Shown: positions 52,656-61,085, counted from the first letter of the stretch. The stretch is DNA of 64,000 bases from Pontiella agarivorans (GCF_034531395.1 NZ_JARVCO010000007.1:62001-126000); one strand, 5' to 3'. Translations and numbers: made by a program. Notes: generated by a model from the letters alone, not told the origin.

Positions 52656-54206
52656 ATGGATAGCGGTGCACAGGACATCATCGAACTCCGTCACCTGGAG
52701 ATCGAAGACTATGTTGATTTAAGAAATTCGATGGATAAAGCCTATGAGCAGACCGGCCTCGGTTCGTGGAAAGAGACGGATATCCGCCGTCTGCTCAGGA
52801 TTTTTCCGGAAGGGCAGCTCTGTATTACGCTCAACGGCAAGGTGGTGGCCAGTGCGCTTTCGCTGATCATTCAGTATGACCGGTTCGGGGATAACCATAC
52901 GTATGACCAGATTCACGGGAACGAAACGTTCGATACCCACGATCCCGAAGGCGATGTGCTTTACGGAATTGATGTTTTTGTGCATCCGGAATACCGCGGC
53001 ATGCGGCTGGGACGCCGCCTTTATGAAGGAAGAAAAGAGCTGTGCGAAAATATGAACCTGCGCGCCATTATGGCCGGCGGGCGAATCCCGAACTATAAAA
53101 ACTATGCCGACCATATGTCGCCCCGCGTTTATATCGAAAAAGTGCAGGGCAAAGAGATTCACGACCCGACGCTTTCCTTTCAGCTGGCTAACGGTTTTCA
53201 TGTGAAAAAGGTGCTGAAAAACTATCTGGAAGGGGATGTGGAAAGCTGCGAATTTGCGACGCTGCTGGAGTGGAACAACATTTATTATCAGTCCGATCCC
53301 AAAGTGCTCAACATGGAACGCACAGAGGTTCGTGTCGGTCTGGTTCAATGGCAGATGCGCCCGTTCGAAAGCCTCGAAAAACTGATGGAGCAGGCGGAAT
53401 ATTTCATCGACGCGGTTTCAGATTATAAGGCGGATTTCGTCCTCTTTCCCGAGTTTTTCAATGCACCGCTCATGTCGCCGCACAACCATCTTCCCGAAGC
53501 CAAAGCCATCCGTGCGCTGGCCCGCTTCACCGAGCCGCTGCGGGAACGCTTTCTGGAGCTGGCGGTGGCCTATAACGTCAATGTGATTACCGGCAGCATG
53601 CCGGAGGTGGCGGATGACGGCCGGCTGCTCAACGTTTCGTTTCTCTGCCGCCGCGACGGTACCTTCGACCGTTTTCATAAAATCCATCCCACGCCGTCGG
53701 AGGTGGAGGCCTGGGGTATGGCGGGCGGGGATCGGATTGAGGCCTTCGATACCGACTGCGGGAAAATCGGCATTCTGGTCTGCTACGATGTCGAGTTTCC
53801 GGAGGTTTGCCGCATCCTTGCCGACCAGGGCATGAACATTCTGTTTGTTCCGTTTCTGACCGATACGCAGAACGGCTATATGCGGGTCCGGCACTGCGCC
53901 CAGGCGCGCGCCATCGAAAATGAATGCTATGTCGTCATCGCCGGCGCGGTCGGCAATCTGCCGAACGTCAATAACATGGATATCCAGTATGCGCAGTCGG
54001 CCATCTTTACCCCTTCCGACTTTTCCTTCCCTACCAATACCATCAAGACCGAGGCCACACCCAATACCGAAATGGTGCTGATTGCGGACGTCAACTTTGA
54101 CCTGCTCAAAGAGCTGCACGCTCGCGGCAGTGTTAGAAACAAACAGGATCGTCGGAATGATCTGTACCGTATTGTAGCACAGAAAAAAGCGGATGACCGG
54201 CTGTAA
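52656..54206 (+). CDS. GNAT N-acetyltransferase/carbon-nitrogen hydrolase fusion
   Basis: A 516-residue fusion. The N-terminal part (about 10-200) is a GNAT acyltransferase, with acetyl-CoA-binding region YRGMRLGRRLYEGRKELCE. The C-terminal part (about 225-505) is a nitrilase-family hydrolase with the triad Glu in VLFPEFFNAP, Lys in FHKIHPTPSE and Cys in LVCYDVEFPEVCR. This domain order is known in many bacteria as a NAT-nitrilase pair; the substrate is not established. The gene follows corA after 23 bases and ends convergent with the aspartoacylase-like gene 33 bases away. No residues of either active site are missing. Confidence 0.9.
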   Translation: MDSGAQDIIELRHLEIEDYVDLRNSMDKAYEQTGLGSWKETDIRRLLRIFPEGQLCITLNGKVVASALSLIIQYDRFGDNHTYDQIHGNETFDTHDPEGDVLYGIDVFVHPEYRGMRLGRRLYEGRKELCENMNLRAIMAGGRIPNYKNYADHMSPRVYIEKVQGKEIHDPTLSFQLANGFHVKKVLKNYLEGDVESCEFATLLEWNNIYYQSDPKVLNMERTEVRVGLVQWQMRPFESLEKLMEQAEYFIDAVSDYKADFVLFPEFFNAPLMSPHNHLPEAKAIRALARFTEPLRERFLELAVAYNVNVITGSMPEVADDGRLLNVSFLCRRDGTFDRFHKIHPTPSEVEAWGMAGGDRIEAFDTDCGKIGILVCYDVEFPEVCRILADQGMNILFVPFLTDTQNGYMRVRHCAQARAIENECYVVIAGAVGNLPNVNNMDIQYAQSAIFTPSDFSFPTNTIKTEATPNTEMVLIADVNFDLLKELHARGSVRNKQDRRNDLYRIVAQKKADDRL

Positions 54207-54239
54207 CGGCTCGTCCGCCCGGTTCTTCATGGAAGCGGG

Positions 54240-55289
54240 TCAGCTGATCAGGGGCGGTTCTTCGCTTTCCACGGTATCCGTTTCCGGGTCGAAGGCATCC
54301 TGGAAATTTTCAATGGATTCCGCCGCGGCCGCCGGGCGCGCAAACGTTGCAATATGGAAAATGGCTTCGCCTTCATGCACCAACGGCAGCCGGGTGCGGC
54401 CGATCACAATTCCGGAGACGGTACTTTTCACCACTTCCTCCAGTTCGCCGAGCGGACCGCTGATGTAGGCCAGTTTATCGCCGGTTTTTACCCGTTCACC
54501 GAGCGCAATCACAGAACGGGCAATCCCGCTCTGCGGCGCCCGGACCCACGAGGAGCTCTTGGCGAGCAGCGGCGGGTGGTCTTTGCGTGCGGTCCGTTTG
54601 CGGATCATACCGAGACTGCTGAGTACGTTCAGAATGCCGGCGACCCCGGCACGGATCGAAATTTCATCGAAACGGAGCGCTTCGCCGGCTTCATAAACCA
54701 GCGTGGGAATACCGCGGCTGTGGGCCGCCTTCCGGAAAGTGCCGTCGCGGAGCGGAGCATCGAGAATGACCGGAGCATTGAATGCCTTCGCCAGTTCCAT
54801 GAGGGTGGCATCGCCGTTGAGCGTTGCCCGGATCTGGGGCAGATTTTCGCGGTCGATGGCCCCCGTGTGCAGGTCAATGATATGGGTGCAATGCGGAAAA
54901 AGTTCCGACATGATAACATGGGCGAGCCGGCCGGCCATGGAGCCTTTCGGCGATCCGGGAAACGAGCGGTTGAGGTCGCGCCGGTCCGGCAGATACCGCG
55001 AACGGGCAACCAGACCGAATACATTCACCACCGGCACGAGAATCAGTGTGCCCTTGAGCCGCCTGAGCGCTTTCTGACCAAGCAGGCGACGGATGATTTC
55101 GATGCCGTTAATCTCATCGCCGTGCAGACAGGACGTCACCATCATACACGGCCCGGCTTCTTTTCCATGGATGACCTGAATGGTCATCGATGCCGGCGTG
55201 TTGGTGTAGAATTCCGGCAGCGGAAGCTGAATGGAGGCTTCCGTTCCGCCTTCAATCCGTCGGTTGCCCAGGGTGATGGCCGCCTGCAT
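54240..55289 (-). CDS. Succinylglutamate desuccinylase/aspartoacylase family protein
   Basis: A 349-residue zinc amidohydrolase of the M14/AstE-ASPA family. The zinc-binding His and Glu lie in SCLHGDEINGIEI and the second His in IIDLHTGAID; RDLNRSFPG is a family motif. A C-terminal biotinyl/lipoyl-like beta domain (about 245-325) follows, with VRAPQSGIARSVIALGERVKTGDKL. It follows rimK by 3 bases, and family members adjacent to RimK are thought to act on its products or substrates; this is inferred. The gene is complete and convergent with the NAT-nitrilase fusion. Confidence 0.88.
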   Translation of the reverse strand: MQAAITLGNRRIEGGTEASIQLPLPEFYTNTPASMTIQVIHGKEAGPCMMVTSCLHGDEINGIEIIRRLLGQKALRRLKGTLILVPVVNVFGLVARSRYLPDRRDLNRSFPGSPKGSMAGRLAHVIMSELFPHCTHIIDLHTGAIDRENLPQIRATLNGDATLMELAKAFNAPVILDAPLRDGTFRKAAHSRGIPTLVYEAGEALRFDEISIRAGVAGILNVLSSLGMIRKRTARKDHPPLLAKSSSWVRAPQSGIARSVIALGERVKTGDKLAYISGPLGELEEVVKSTVSGIVIGRTRLPLVHEGEAIFHIATFARPAAAAESIENFQDAFDPETDTVESEEPPLIS

Positions 55290-55292
55290 GGA

Positions 55293-56198
55293 CTACCCCT
55301 TTCCTCTGGTTTGCGTTTTTCCGGCTTTGCCGTTTTTCTCGATGTATTCAATGACCATCCCGGCAATATCTTTACCGGTGGCATTTTCGATGCCTTCCAG
55401 TCCCGGGCTGGAATTCACTTCCATCACCACCGGGCCGTGGTTGGAACGCAGCAGATCAACGCCGGCGACGTTGAGGCCCATAATTTTTGCGGCGCGAACG
55501 GCGGTCGAACGCTCCTCCGGTGTGATTTTTATCAGCGACGAACTGCCGCCGCGATGCAGGTTGGAGCGGAATTCTCCGGGCGCGGCCTTGCGCTGCATGG
55601 AAGCCACCACTTTTCCGCCGATTACAAAACAGCGGATATCCGCCCCTTCGGATTCCTTGATATATTCCTGCACCAGAATATTGGCTTTCACGCCCATAAA
55701 ACCTTCAATCACGCTTTCCGCCGCCTTCTGGGTTTCAGCCAGAACCACGCCGATACCCTGCGTGCCTTCCAGCAGTTTGACCACCAGCGGTGCGCCGCCG
55801 ACCATTTTGATCATGTCTTTAATATCATCGGGTTTGCTGGCAAATCCTGTAACCGGCAGGCCGATGCCTTTGCGGGAAAGCAGCTGCAGTGAGCGGAGTT
55901 TATCGCGCGACCGGGTAATCGCCACAGACTCGTTCAGCGGATAAACGCCCATCATTTCAAACTGACGCAGTACGGCGGCCCCGTAAAAGGTGACGGATGC
56001 TCCGATACGCGGGATCACGGCATCAAAGCCCGTGAGCGGTTCCCCTTTATAGTGAATGGTGGGGTGGTGCGAGGCGATATTCATGTAGGCGCGCAGGACA
56101 TCGATAATCTGAACTTCGTGGCCCCGGTCCTCGGCCGCCTCTTTGAGTCGTCGGGTGGAATAGAGTTTCGGGTTTCGTGACAGCAGGGCAATTTTCAT
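55293..56198 (-). CDS. rimK: RimK family ATP-grasp glutamate ligase
   Basis: A 301-residue ATP-grasp enzyme that adds Glu residues to ribosomal protein S6 in enteric bacteria, or makes other alpha-linked peptides in other members. The motifs [59 protein letters not shown] and [14 protein letters not shown] cover the ATP and Mg sites. It lies 14 bases after the RimB-like gene and 3 bases before the aspartoacylase-like gene, so the three form one unit. Confidence 0.94.
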   Translation of the reverse strand: MKIALLSRNPKLYSTRRLKEAAEDRGHEVQIIDVLRAYMNIASHHPTIHYKGEPLTGFDAVIPRIGASVTFYGAAVLRQFEMMGVYPLNESVAITRSRDKLRSLQLLSRKGIGLPVTGFASKPDDIKDMIKMVGGAPLVVKLLEGTQGIGVVLAETQKAAESVIEGFMGVKANILVQEYIKESEGADIRCFVIGGKVVASMQRKAAPGEFRSNLHRGGSSSLIKITPEERSTAVRAAKIMGLNVAGVDLLRSNHGPVVMEVNSSPGLEGIENATGKDIAGMVIEYIEKNGKAGKTQTRGKG

Positions 56199-56212
56199 AG
56201 GGTTCTCCAGGT

Positions 56213-56671
56213 TCAGGCCAGGTCATACAAAGACCGGGCCTCGAGCTTTCCGTTGAGATAGGAAGCCGCCGGGTCGACGAGGGTGTTTTCTGCCATGGCA
56301 CGGCGGCCGAGCAGCATGCGGAAGCGCATGGAGTCCCGGTTCGTCAGCGACATTTCAATCAACCGCTCCTTATCGCCAATTCGCATCCGGGTTTCAATGA
56401 TATAGCGCATCTCTTTATGCCCGCCGGAATCGCTGACCTCCCGCTCATCCTTCACCGGGGCTGTGCATTCCACGATGACCGTGTCATTTTTCTGAAGCGG
56501 GTGGACGTTGAAGCGCACAAAATAAATGCCGTTTTCATAATACGGCTCAATACAGAACGTATGCAGGCAGGAGGTTTTGGCCCCTGTGTCTACCTTGGCT
56601 TTAATGGCCGGAATGCCCAGGTCCGGGAGTGCACACCACTCCCGCCAGCCCAGTCTAAGAGGTTCGTTCAT
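56213..56671 (-). CDS. RimB-like retropepsin-type zinc protease family protein
   Basis: A 152-residue protein with the motif [15 protein letters not shown] at about residues 25-39, the aspartate-protease-like signature of the PF05618 family, and the closing [19 protein letters not shown]. These proteins are always near rimK and are called RimB or ATP-dependent zinc protease; their exact activity is not settled. It is the first gene of the three-gene unit, and the 69-base gap to the BioH-like gene upstream holds its promoter. No membrane segment or signal peptide is seen. Confidence 0.85.
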   Translation of the reverse strand: MNEPLRLGWREWCALPDLGIPAIKAKVDTGAKTSCLHTFCIEPYYENGIYFVRFNVHPLQKNDTVIVECTAPVKDEREVSDSGGHKEMRYIIETRMRIGDKERLIEMSLTNRDSMRFRMLLGRRAMAENTLVDPAASYLNGKLEARSLYDLA

Positions 56672-56740
56672 AGGATATCCTTTTAGGTCATTGGCCTGAA
56701 TAGGCGATATCCGCTGAGCAATCGAGTTTTTAATCGCGGA

Positions 56741-57385
56741 TTACGGCAAAAGAAATTCCCGAATACCGGTCATCATATCCTGAAAATGATGCGCCGCCAG
56801 ACCGTGGCCGTCTTCATAGACCGTTAAATCGCTGTTCGGCAGATGATCCGCCAGCCACTGCGCGGCCCCCGGCGGAATGATCCGGTCCTGTGATCCATGG
56901 AAAAGCTGTACCGGAATTCCAAGGGTTGGAACTTTTTCCCGCACATCCGATTTCTGTAGATATTCCAGTCCGGCGACCAGGTCTTCAAGCGGTTCGTTCA
57001 CACCTTCGAAGGTGTGAAATTCATAGGGATGGTGCACATTTCTGAAGAACTCGCTCAGTACGGCTTCCGGCTTACGTTTCAGCTGCACAATCATCCGCTT
57101 CAGAATTTTTTCGTGCGTACCGCAGGGATAATCTTCCGCCGCGCAGAATTTGGCCGTGGAAGAAATGAGGACCAGTTTTTTACAGGTTTCCGGCAACAGC
57201 TCCATAGCCAGCAGTCCGCCCATCGAACCCGTCACAATAACGTCCGTATCCGGAATTTTGCGGTTTTTCAAAACCTGCGTTCCCGTCATCAGCTCAACTT
57301 CAAACTGATCGCGCAGCGCATTGCCGATCGGCCGGATGGCATCCAGCCCGTGGGCCCAACCTGAAATGACGATAACGGTTTTCAT
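56741..57385 (-). CDS. BioH/BioG-like alpha/beta hydrolase (putative pimeloyl-ACP methyl ester esterase)
   Basis: A 214-residue esterase. Ser lies in VTGSMGGLLAM (G-x-S-x-G), Asp in HGSQDRIIPPG and His in YEDGHGLAAHH, and GWAHG takes the place of the oxyanion motif HGWG. Length is shorter than BioH but suits BioG/BioV-like enzymes. bioF lies directly upstream on the same strand, and bioC is 7.6 kb away, so removal of the pimeloyl-ACP methyl group is the likely task. An exact palindrome copy at 56917 is read as VPTLGI. Confidence 0.7.
   Translation of the reverse strand: MKTVIVISGWAHGLDAIRPIGNALRDQFEVELMTGTQVLKNRKIPDTDVIVTGSMGGLLAMELLPETCKKLVLISSTAKFCAAEDYPCGTHEKILKRMIVQLKRKPEAVLSEFFRNVHHPYEFHTFEGVNEPLEDLVAGLEYLQKSDVREKVPTLGIPVQLFHGSQDRIIPPGAAQWLADHLPNSDLTVYEDGHGLAAHHFQDMMTGIREFLLP
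56917..56931. repeat. Exact copy of TTCCAA-N3-TTGGAA palindrome
   Basis: TTCCAAGGGTTGGAA inside the BioH-like gene, read as VPTLGI on the minus strand. Its core is identical to the copy at 4031, where the same bases are read as FQPLE. Confidence 0.85.
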
Positions 57386-57387
57386 AT

Positions 57388-57516
57388 GCTTAGACAGGAT
57401 TAACGGATTCTAAAAAACCATATCCCAGTTTCTTATGCACCTTGAAAGCACATCCGATAATCTGCTCTGTGAGTTTTTCAGATTCCATCCTGTAGATCCT
57501 GTTAATCCAGTCAGAA
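57388..57516. repeat. Dispersed GATTAACAGGAT-type repeat between bioF and the BioH-like gene
   Basis: The spacer carries GACAGGATTAACGGATTC at one end and GATCCTGTTAATCCAGTC at the other. These are inverted relative to each other and belong to one repeat type. It is a third kind of short spacer repeat in the window and could fold across its 130 bases. Confidence 0.5.
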
Positions 57517-58704
57517 TTAGCCCTTGATGGTTTTTATGATGGCTTTGGCGGCGCGTTCGAGGTCGTCGACCAGGTGCGCCAGGGTAATTGAAATCCGCAG
57601 CCGCGCGGTGCCCGTCGGAACGGTGGGGGGCCGGATGGCGGCGCAGATGATATTTTCCTCGCGCAGCTTTTGCGAAACAGCGAGTGCTTTTTCGTTATCG
57701 CCGATGATCACCGGAATAATCTGGCTTCGGCTGTCGAGCGTGTCCAGTCCGGCGTCGTGCAATAGCGACCGGAAATAGTCGGCATTCGCCTGCAGAATAT
57801 TTCCAAGCCTTGGAGAAGCTTCAAATACTTCGAGGGCTCCGAGCGCCGCGCCGATGACCGCCGGCGGCGGGGCGGTGGTATAGATAAAGGCGCGGGAGGA
57901 ATGAACCAGCAGTTTCCGAAGGTTGGAAGAGCAGGCCACGTAGCCGCCGAAACCGGCCATGGCTTTGCTCATGGTGCCCATGGAAACCGTGACGGCGTTT
58001 TCAAGGCCCAGCTCCCGAACCAGTCCGGCGCCGTTGGGACCGAACGTGCCGGTGCTGTGGGCTTCGTCGATCATCAGCATCGCCCCGTGTTTTTCCGCCA
58101 GCGCGGCGATCTCTTTCAGCGGCGCGATATCGCCATCCATGCTGAAAACGGATTCCGTGATAATGAGTTTCCGACCCTTGGAACTTTCATATTGTTCCAG
58201 TCGTTTTTCCAGAGCCTGGACCTCGTTATGGGTCCAGCGGACAAGTTTGGCGCCGGAGAGTTTACAGGCGTCGATCATTGAGGCGTGTACGAGTTTGTCT
58301 GCAAAAATCAGGTCGTCGCGACCGGCGAGAACGGGAATAGTGCCGGCGTTGGCCATGTAGCCGGAGCCGAAGACGAGGGCGGATTCATAGCCTTTTTCTT
58401 TGGCGAGCCGGTTTTCAAGTTCTTCGTGAATGGGCAGCGTGCCCGAAACCAGCCGCGAAGCGGTGGTCCCGCTTCCGAATTCGTCGAGGGCCTGACGGGC
58501 GCGGTCGGTAACATGCGGGTGGCGGGCGAGGTCGAGATAGTCGTTGCTCGAAAAATTGAGCATTTCTGTTCCGTCAATGCGGATGAGTCCCCCGGCCTGA
58601 GGGAAAACGCGGGCGCGGCGTTCGAGTCCCTGTTTCGCGAAAATGTCGAGTTGCTGTTGAATCCATGTGTCGTCCATCGGGTCACTTTGTCCAAGTTGTT
58701 TCAT
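57517..58704 (-). CDS. bioF: 8-amino-7-oxononanoate synthase
   Basis: A 395-residue PLP enzyme that condenses pimeloyl-ACP or pimeloyl-CoA with alanine, the first committed step of biotin ring building. The PLP lysine is K247 in GTMSKAMAGFGGY; DEAHSTGTFGPNGAG and FSSNDYLDLARHP are family motifs. The start at 58704 is kept because AAGG lies nine bases ahead; an in-frame ATG at 58677 is possible. Three palindrome copies (57801, 57914, 58169) plus a weaker one (58207) fall inside in 420 bases. Related 2-oxoamine synthases (KBL) remain an alternative on motif grounds, but the bio neighbours favour BioF. Confidence 0.9.
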   Translation of the reverse strand: MKQLGQSDPMDDTWIQQQLDIFAKQGLERRARVFPQAGGLIRIDGTEMLNFSSNDYLDLARHPHVTDRARQALDEFGSGTTASRLVSGTLPIHEELENRLAKEKGYESALVFGSGYMANAGTIPVLAGRDDLIFADKLVHASMIDACKLSGAKLVRWTHNEVQALEKRLEQYESSKGRKLIITESVFSMDGDIAPLKEIAALAEKHGAMLMIDEAHSTGTFGPNGAGLVRELGLENAVTVSMGTMSKAMAGFGGYVACSSNLRKLLVHSSRAFIYTTAPPPAVIGAALGALEVFEASPRLGNILQANADYFRSLLHDAGLDTLDSRSQIIPVIIGDNEKALAVSQKLREENIICAAIRPPTVPTGTARLRISITLAHLVDDLERAAKAIIKTIKG

Positions 58705-58739
58705 TGGCGCAACCTTGAAAATGCAATATAGGTTGCGTC

Positions 58740-59348
58740 ATGAAAATCGTTCCCGCTCTGATTCCGTATCTGGCTGTGCTGCTGGGGATGCATGTGCTCA
58801 GCAGCGCATGGGCGGCTATGCTGTTTTATCACGCCGGTATGCTGTTATTTCTGTGTATAAGAAAATCTTCCGGAGATTGGAAAAAGATCGGCCGGGGCTG
58901 TTCGCCCCTGCTGATTCCGGCGATGATCGTATGTGCGCTGGCCGCGCCGGTGGTTTATTTTATGTGGCCGTTTTTACGGATATCGGAACATGCGCTGGTG
59001 GAATGGATGGCGGAATACGGTCTTACCGGAGCTGCGTGGATGCTGCTGATCCCCTGGTTTTCGGTCGTACATCCGATGCTGGAAGAGCTTCACTGGCGGG
59101 GTATCGGACCGGAAGGGGCGGAGAGGCTGTGCTGGCAGGATTTTGCTTTTGCGGGATATCATGTATTCGTGTTGTATGAGCTGGTTTACTGGCCTTGGCT
59201 GTTTATGGTGTTCGGTATATTGGTCGGGAGCTCGTTTTTCTGGCGCTGGGCGGCGGAGCGGTTCGGCGGATATCTGTTGCCGGTGTTGACGCATGCGGTG
59301 GCGGATGCCGGGGTTCTAATGGGCGTTTGGTTATTGATAAGGAGATGA
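58740..59348 (+). CDS. CPBP family intramembrane protease-like protein
   Basis: A 202-residue membrane protein with about five hydrophobic segments. The sequence EELHWRG matches the E-E-x-x-x-R motif of the CPBP (CAAX prenyl protease/bacteriocin-processing) family; additional His lie in FAGYHVFVLYEL and LLPVLTHAVADA, as expected for the metal site. Family members cleave membrane proteins or confer bacteriocin immunity, but the substrate here is not known. It is divergent from bioF (35 bases), and the atypical SDR follows it after 2 bases, so they may be co-expressed. A palindrome copy at 58868 is read as SGDWK. Confidence 0.75.
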   Translation: MKIVPALIPYLAVLLGMHVLSSAWAAMLFYHAGMLLFLCIRKSSGDWKKIGRGCSPLLIPAMIVCALAAPVVYFMWPFLRISEHALVEWMAEYGLTGAAWMLLIPWFSVVHPMLEELHWRGIGPEGAERLCWQDFAFAGYHVFVLYELVYWPWLFMVFGILVGSSFFWRWAAERFGGYLLPVLTHAVADAGVLMGVWLLIRR

Positions 59349-59350
59349 TT

Positions 59351-60142
59351 ATGGATCTGGGATTACATGGAAAAGTGGCGATGGTTGCCGCTTCAAGTAA
59401 AGGGCTGGGTTTCGGCATTGCCCGCGAACTGGTTAAAGCAGGCGCTCTGGTTTCCATCGGTGCGCGTACAGAAGCGGAAGTATTTGACGCTGCTGACGTA
59501 TTGATTGAGGAAACCGAAGCCGAGGTGCTGCCGAATGTGCTTGATGCAGCTGATCCGAATTCGATTTCCCGGTGGGTGGAGAATACAACGGATGCCTTTG
59601 GCGGCGTGGATGCGCTGGTGGTGAATGCCGGCGGGCCGCCGGCGGGTAAATTTGATGATTTTGACGATGCCGACTGGGAAAAGGCGTTTAATCTTACGCT
59701 GATGAGTTCGGTCCGGATGATTCGGCAGGTATTGCCGCTGATGCGTCAGGCGGGCGGTGGGTCGATTCTCACCATCACCTCTGTTTCCGTGAAAGAGCCG
59801 ATTGATTTTCTGTTGCTGTCCAATGTTATGCGCTCCGGCGTGACCAGTCTGGCCAAGAGCCTGTCGAAACAGCTCGCTCCGGAAAATATCCGGGTCAACA
59901 ATCTGATGCCCGGGCGCATCGATACTGACCGTGTGCAGTCTTTAGACAGTATGAATGCGGAAAACCTGAAGCGTCCGGTCGATGAGGTTAAAGCCGCTAA
60001 TGAAGCGGGAATTCCGCTGGGCCGTTACGGCACGATTGAGGAATTCGGAAAGCTCGGTGCCTTTCTGCTCTCCGATGCGTCCAGCTACATCACCGGCCAG
60101 ACGATTGCTGTCGATGGCGGATCTGTTAATACGGTTTGGTAA
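59351..60142 (+). CDS. Atypical SDR (3-oxoacyl-ACP reductase-like) lacking the Tyr-x3-Lys motif
   Basis: A 263-residue short-chain dehydrogenase. The cofactor motif is AASSKGLGFGIA, the NNAG-like element reads VNAGGPPAG, and the later VDGGSVNTVW ends the protein as usual. The catalytic region reads SVSVKEPIDFLLLSNVMRSG, where Tyr and Lys of the usual Y-x3-K are replaced by Ser and Arg. Such SNxxR-type SDRs form a known side branch of FabG-like proteins with unclear activity. ATG at 59351 suits AAGGAGATGATT; an ATG six bases upstream is less well spaced. An aldo/keto reductase follows 4 bases later. Confidence 0.87.
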   Translation: MDLGLHGKVAMVAASSKGLGFGIARELVKAGALVSIGARTEAEVFDAADVLIEETEAEVLPNVLDAADPNSISRWVENTTDAFGGVDALVVNAGGPPAGKFDDFDDADWEKAFNLTLMSSVRMIRQVLPLMRQAGGGSILTITSVSVKEPIDFLLLSNVMRSGVTSLAKSLSKQLAPENIRVNNLMPGRIDTDRVQSLDSMNAENLKRPVDEVKAANEAGIPLGRYGTIEEFGKLGAFLLSDASSYITGQTIAVDGGSVNTVW

Positions 60143-60146
60143 ACTC

Positions 60147-61085
60147 ATGAAATATAATCAGCTTGGAAAGACGGGAATAGAGGTTTCGGCTTTAACCATC
60201 GGTGCCTGGCAGCTGGGCGGACCGCTGTTTTTTGACGGCAAGCCGGACGGGCATCCGGACCCCGGGAAAGAAAATGTGATCCGCATGATCCATGAGCTGG
60301 GGGACCTCGGTATCAATGCTATCGACACGGCGGAGCAGTACAGTGCCGGGGAATCCGAGCGGCGCGTGGGTGAAGCCTTGAAGGGACGGCGAGACCAATG
60401 GGTGATTTCCACCAAATTCGGCTATCGTGTAGGCGAGGGCGGAATGCGGATTGACGATTCGTCGCCGCCGACCATTCTGCCGAGTCTGGAAGGGTCGCTG
60501 AAGCGGCTGGGCACCGATTATATCGATGTTTATCTCTATCACTGCGCACCGGATGTTGAAGATCTCGAGGCCGGCCGCGAAATTCTGGAAAAGGCGCAGG
60601 GTGATGGAAAAATCCGGGCGTACGGGATTTCGACCGGCGATTTTCAACTGCTGGAAACGATGGTTAAGGCCGGGAATGTCGAGGTGGTGCAGTTTCCGGT
60701 CAGTTTGCTCGATCCGGCTTCCGAAGCCTGGAAAATTGCACGGGAAAATCAGCTTGGCACCCAGTTGCGCGGGGTGATGGCACAGGGGCGGTTGAGCGGA
60801 AAATATTTTCAGAAAAAACCGAAATTCGCTTCCGATGACAATCGGTCCAATTGGTGTGCGGACGAAGACTATTCGAAATTTGCCGTTCTTGCCGAGTGTC
60901 TCCCCGAAGGGATGACCATGGCGCAGGCCGCCATTAAATGGATTCTCGACCAGCCCGGTGCTCATACGATTTGCATGGGGGCCAAAAATATCGAAGATTA
61001 TCGCTCTGCCATCGCGGCGGTTGAGATGCCCGCATTAGGTGCCGAAGTACGTTCCCGGCTGGAATTTTTGGCGCAAAGTCTTTGA
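60147..61085 (+). CDS. Aldo/keto reductase
   Basis: A 312-residue NADPH-dependent reductase of the AKR family. The catalytic Asp and Tyr are in IDTAEQYSAGESE, the Lys in VISTKFGY, and the His in YLYHCAPD, all in the order of the TIM-barrel. The substrate cannot be inferred. It begins 4 bases after the SDR gene, with the same strand and likely the same transcript, so the pair may act on one pathway. There is no terminator right after the stop, but the following AT-rich stretch may hold a new promoter. Confidence 0.93.
   Translation: MKYNQLGKTGIEVSALTIGAWQLGGPLFFDGKPDGHPDPGKENVIRMIHELGDLGINAIDTAEQYSAGESERRVGEALKGRRDQWVISTKFGYRVGEGGMRIDDSSPPTILPSLEGSLKRLGTDYIDVYLYHCAPDVEDLEAGREILEKAQGDGKIRAYGISTGDFQLLETMVKAGNVEVVQFPVSLLDPASEAWKIARENQLGTQLRGVMAQGRLSGKYFQKKPKFASDDNRSNWCADEDYSKFAVLAECLPEGMTMAQAAIKWILDQPGAHTICMGAKNIEDYRSAIAAVEMPALGAEVRSRLEFLAQSL

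Noticed and set aside
54354-55892. 512-residue open frame opposite rimK and the aspartoacylase-like gene
   Set aside because: It spans two real genes on the other strand and lacks any domain; a shadow.
2518-58882. FQxLE as a conserved protein motif shared by unrelated proteins
   Set aside because: The same bases are read as PxLG and SxxWK in other genes and also occur between genes, so a DNA-level explanation fits better.
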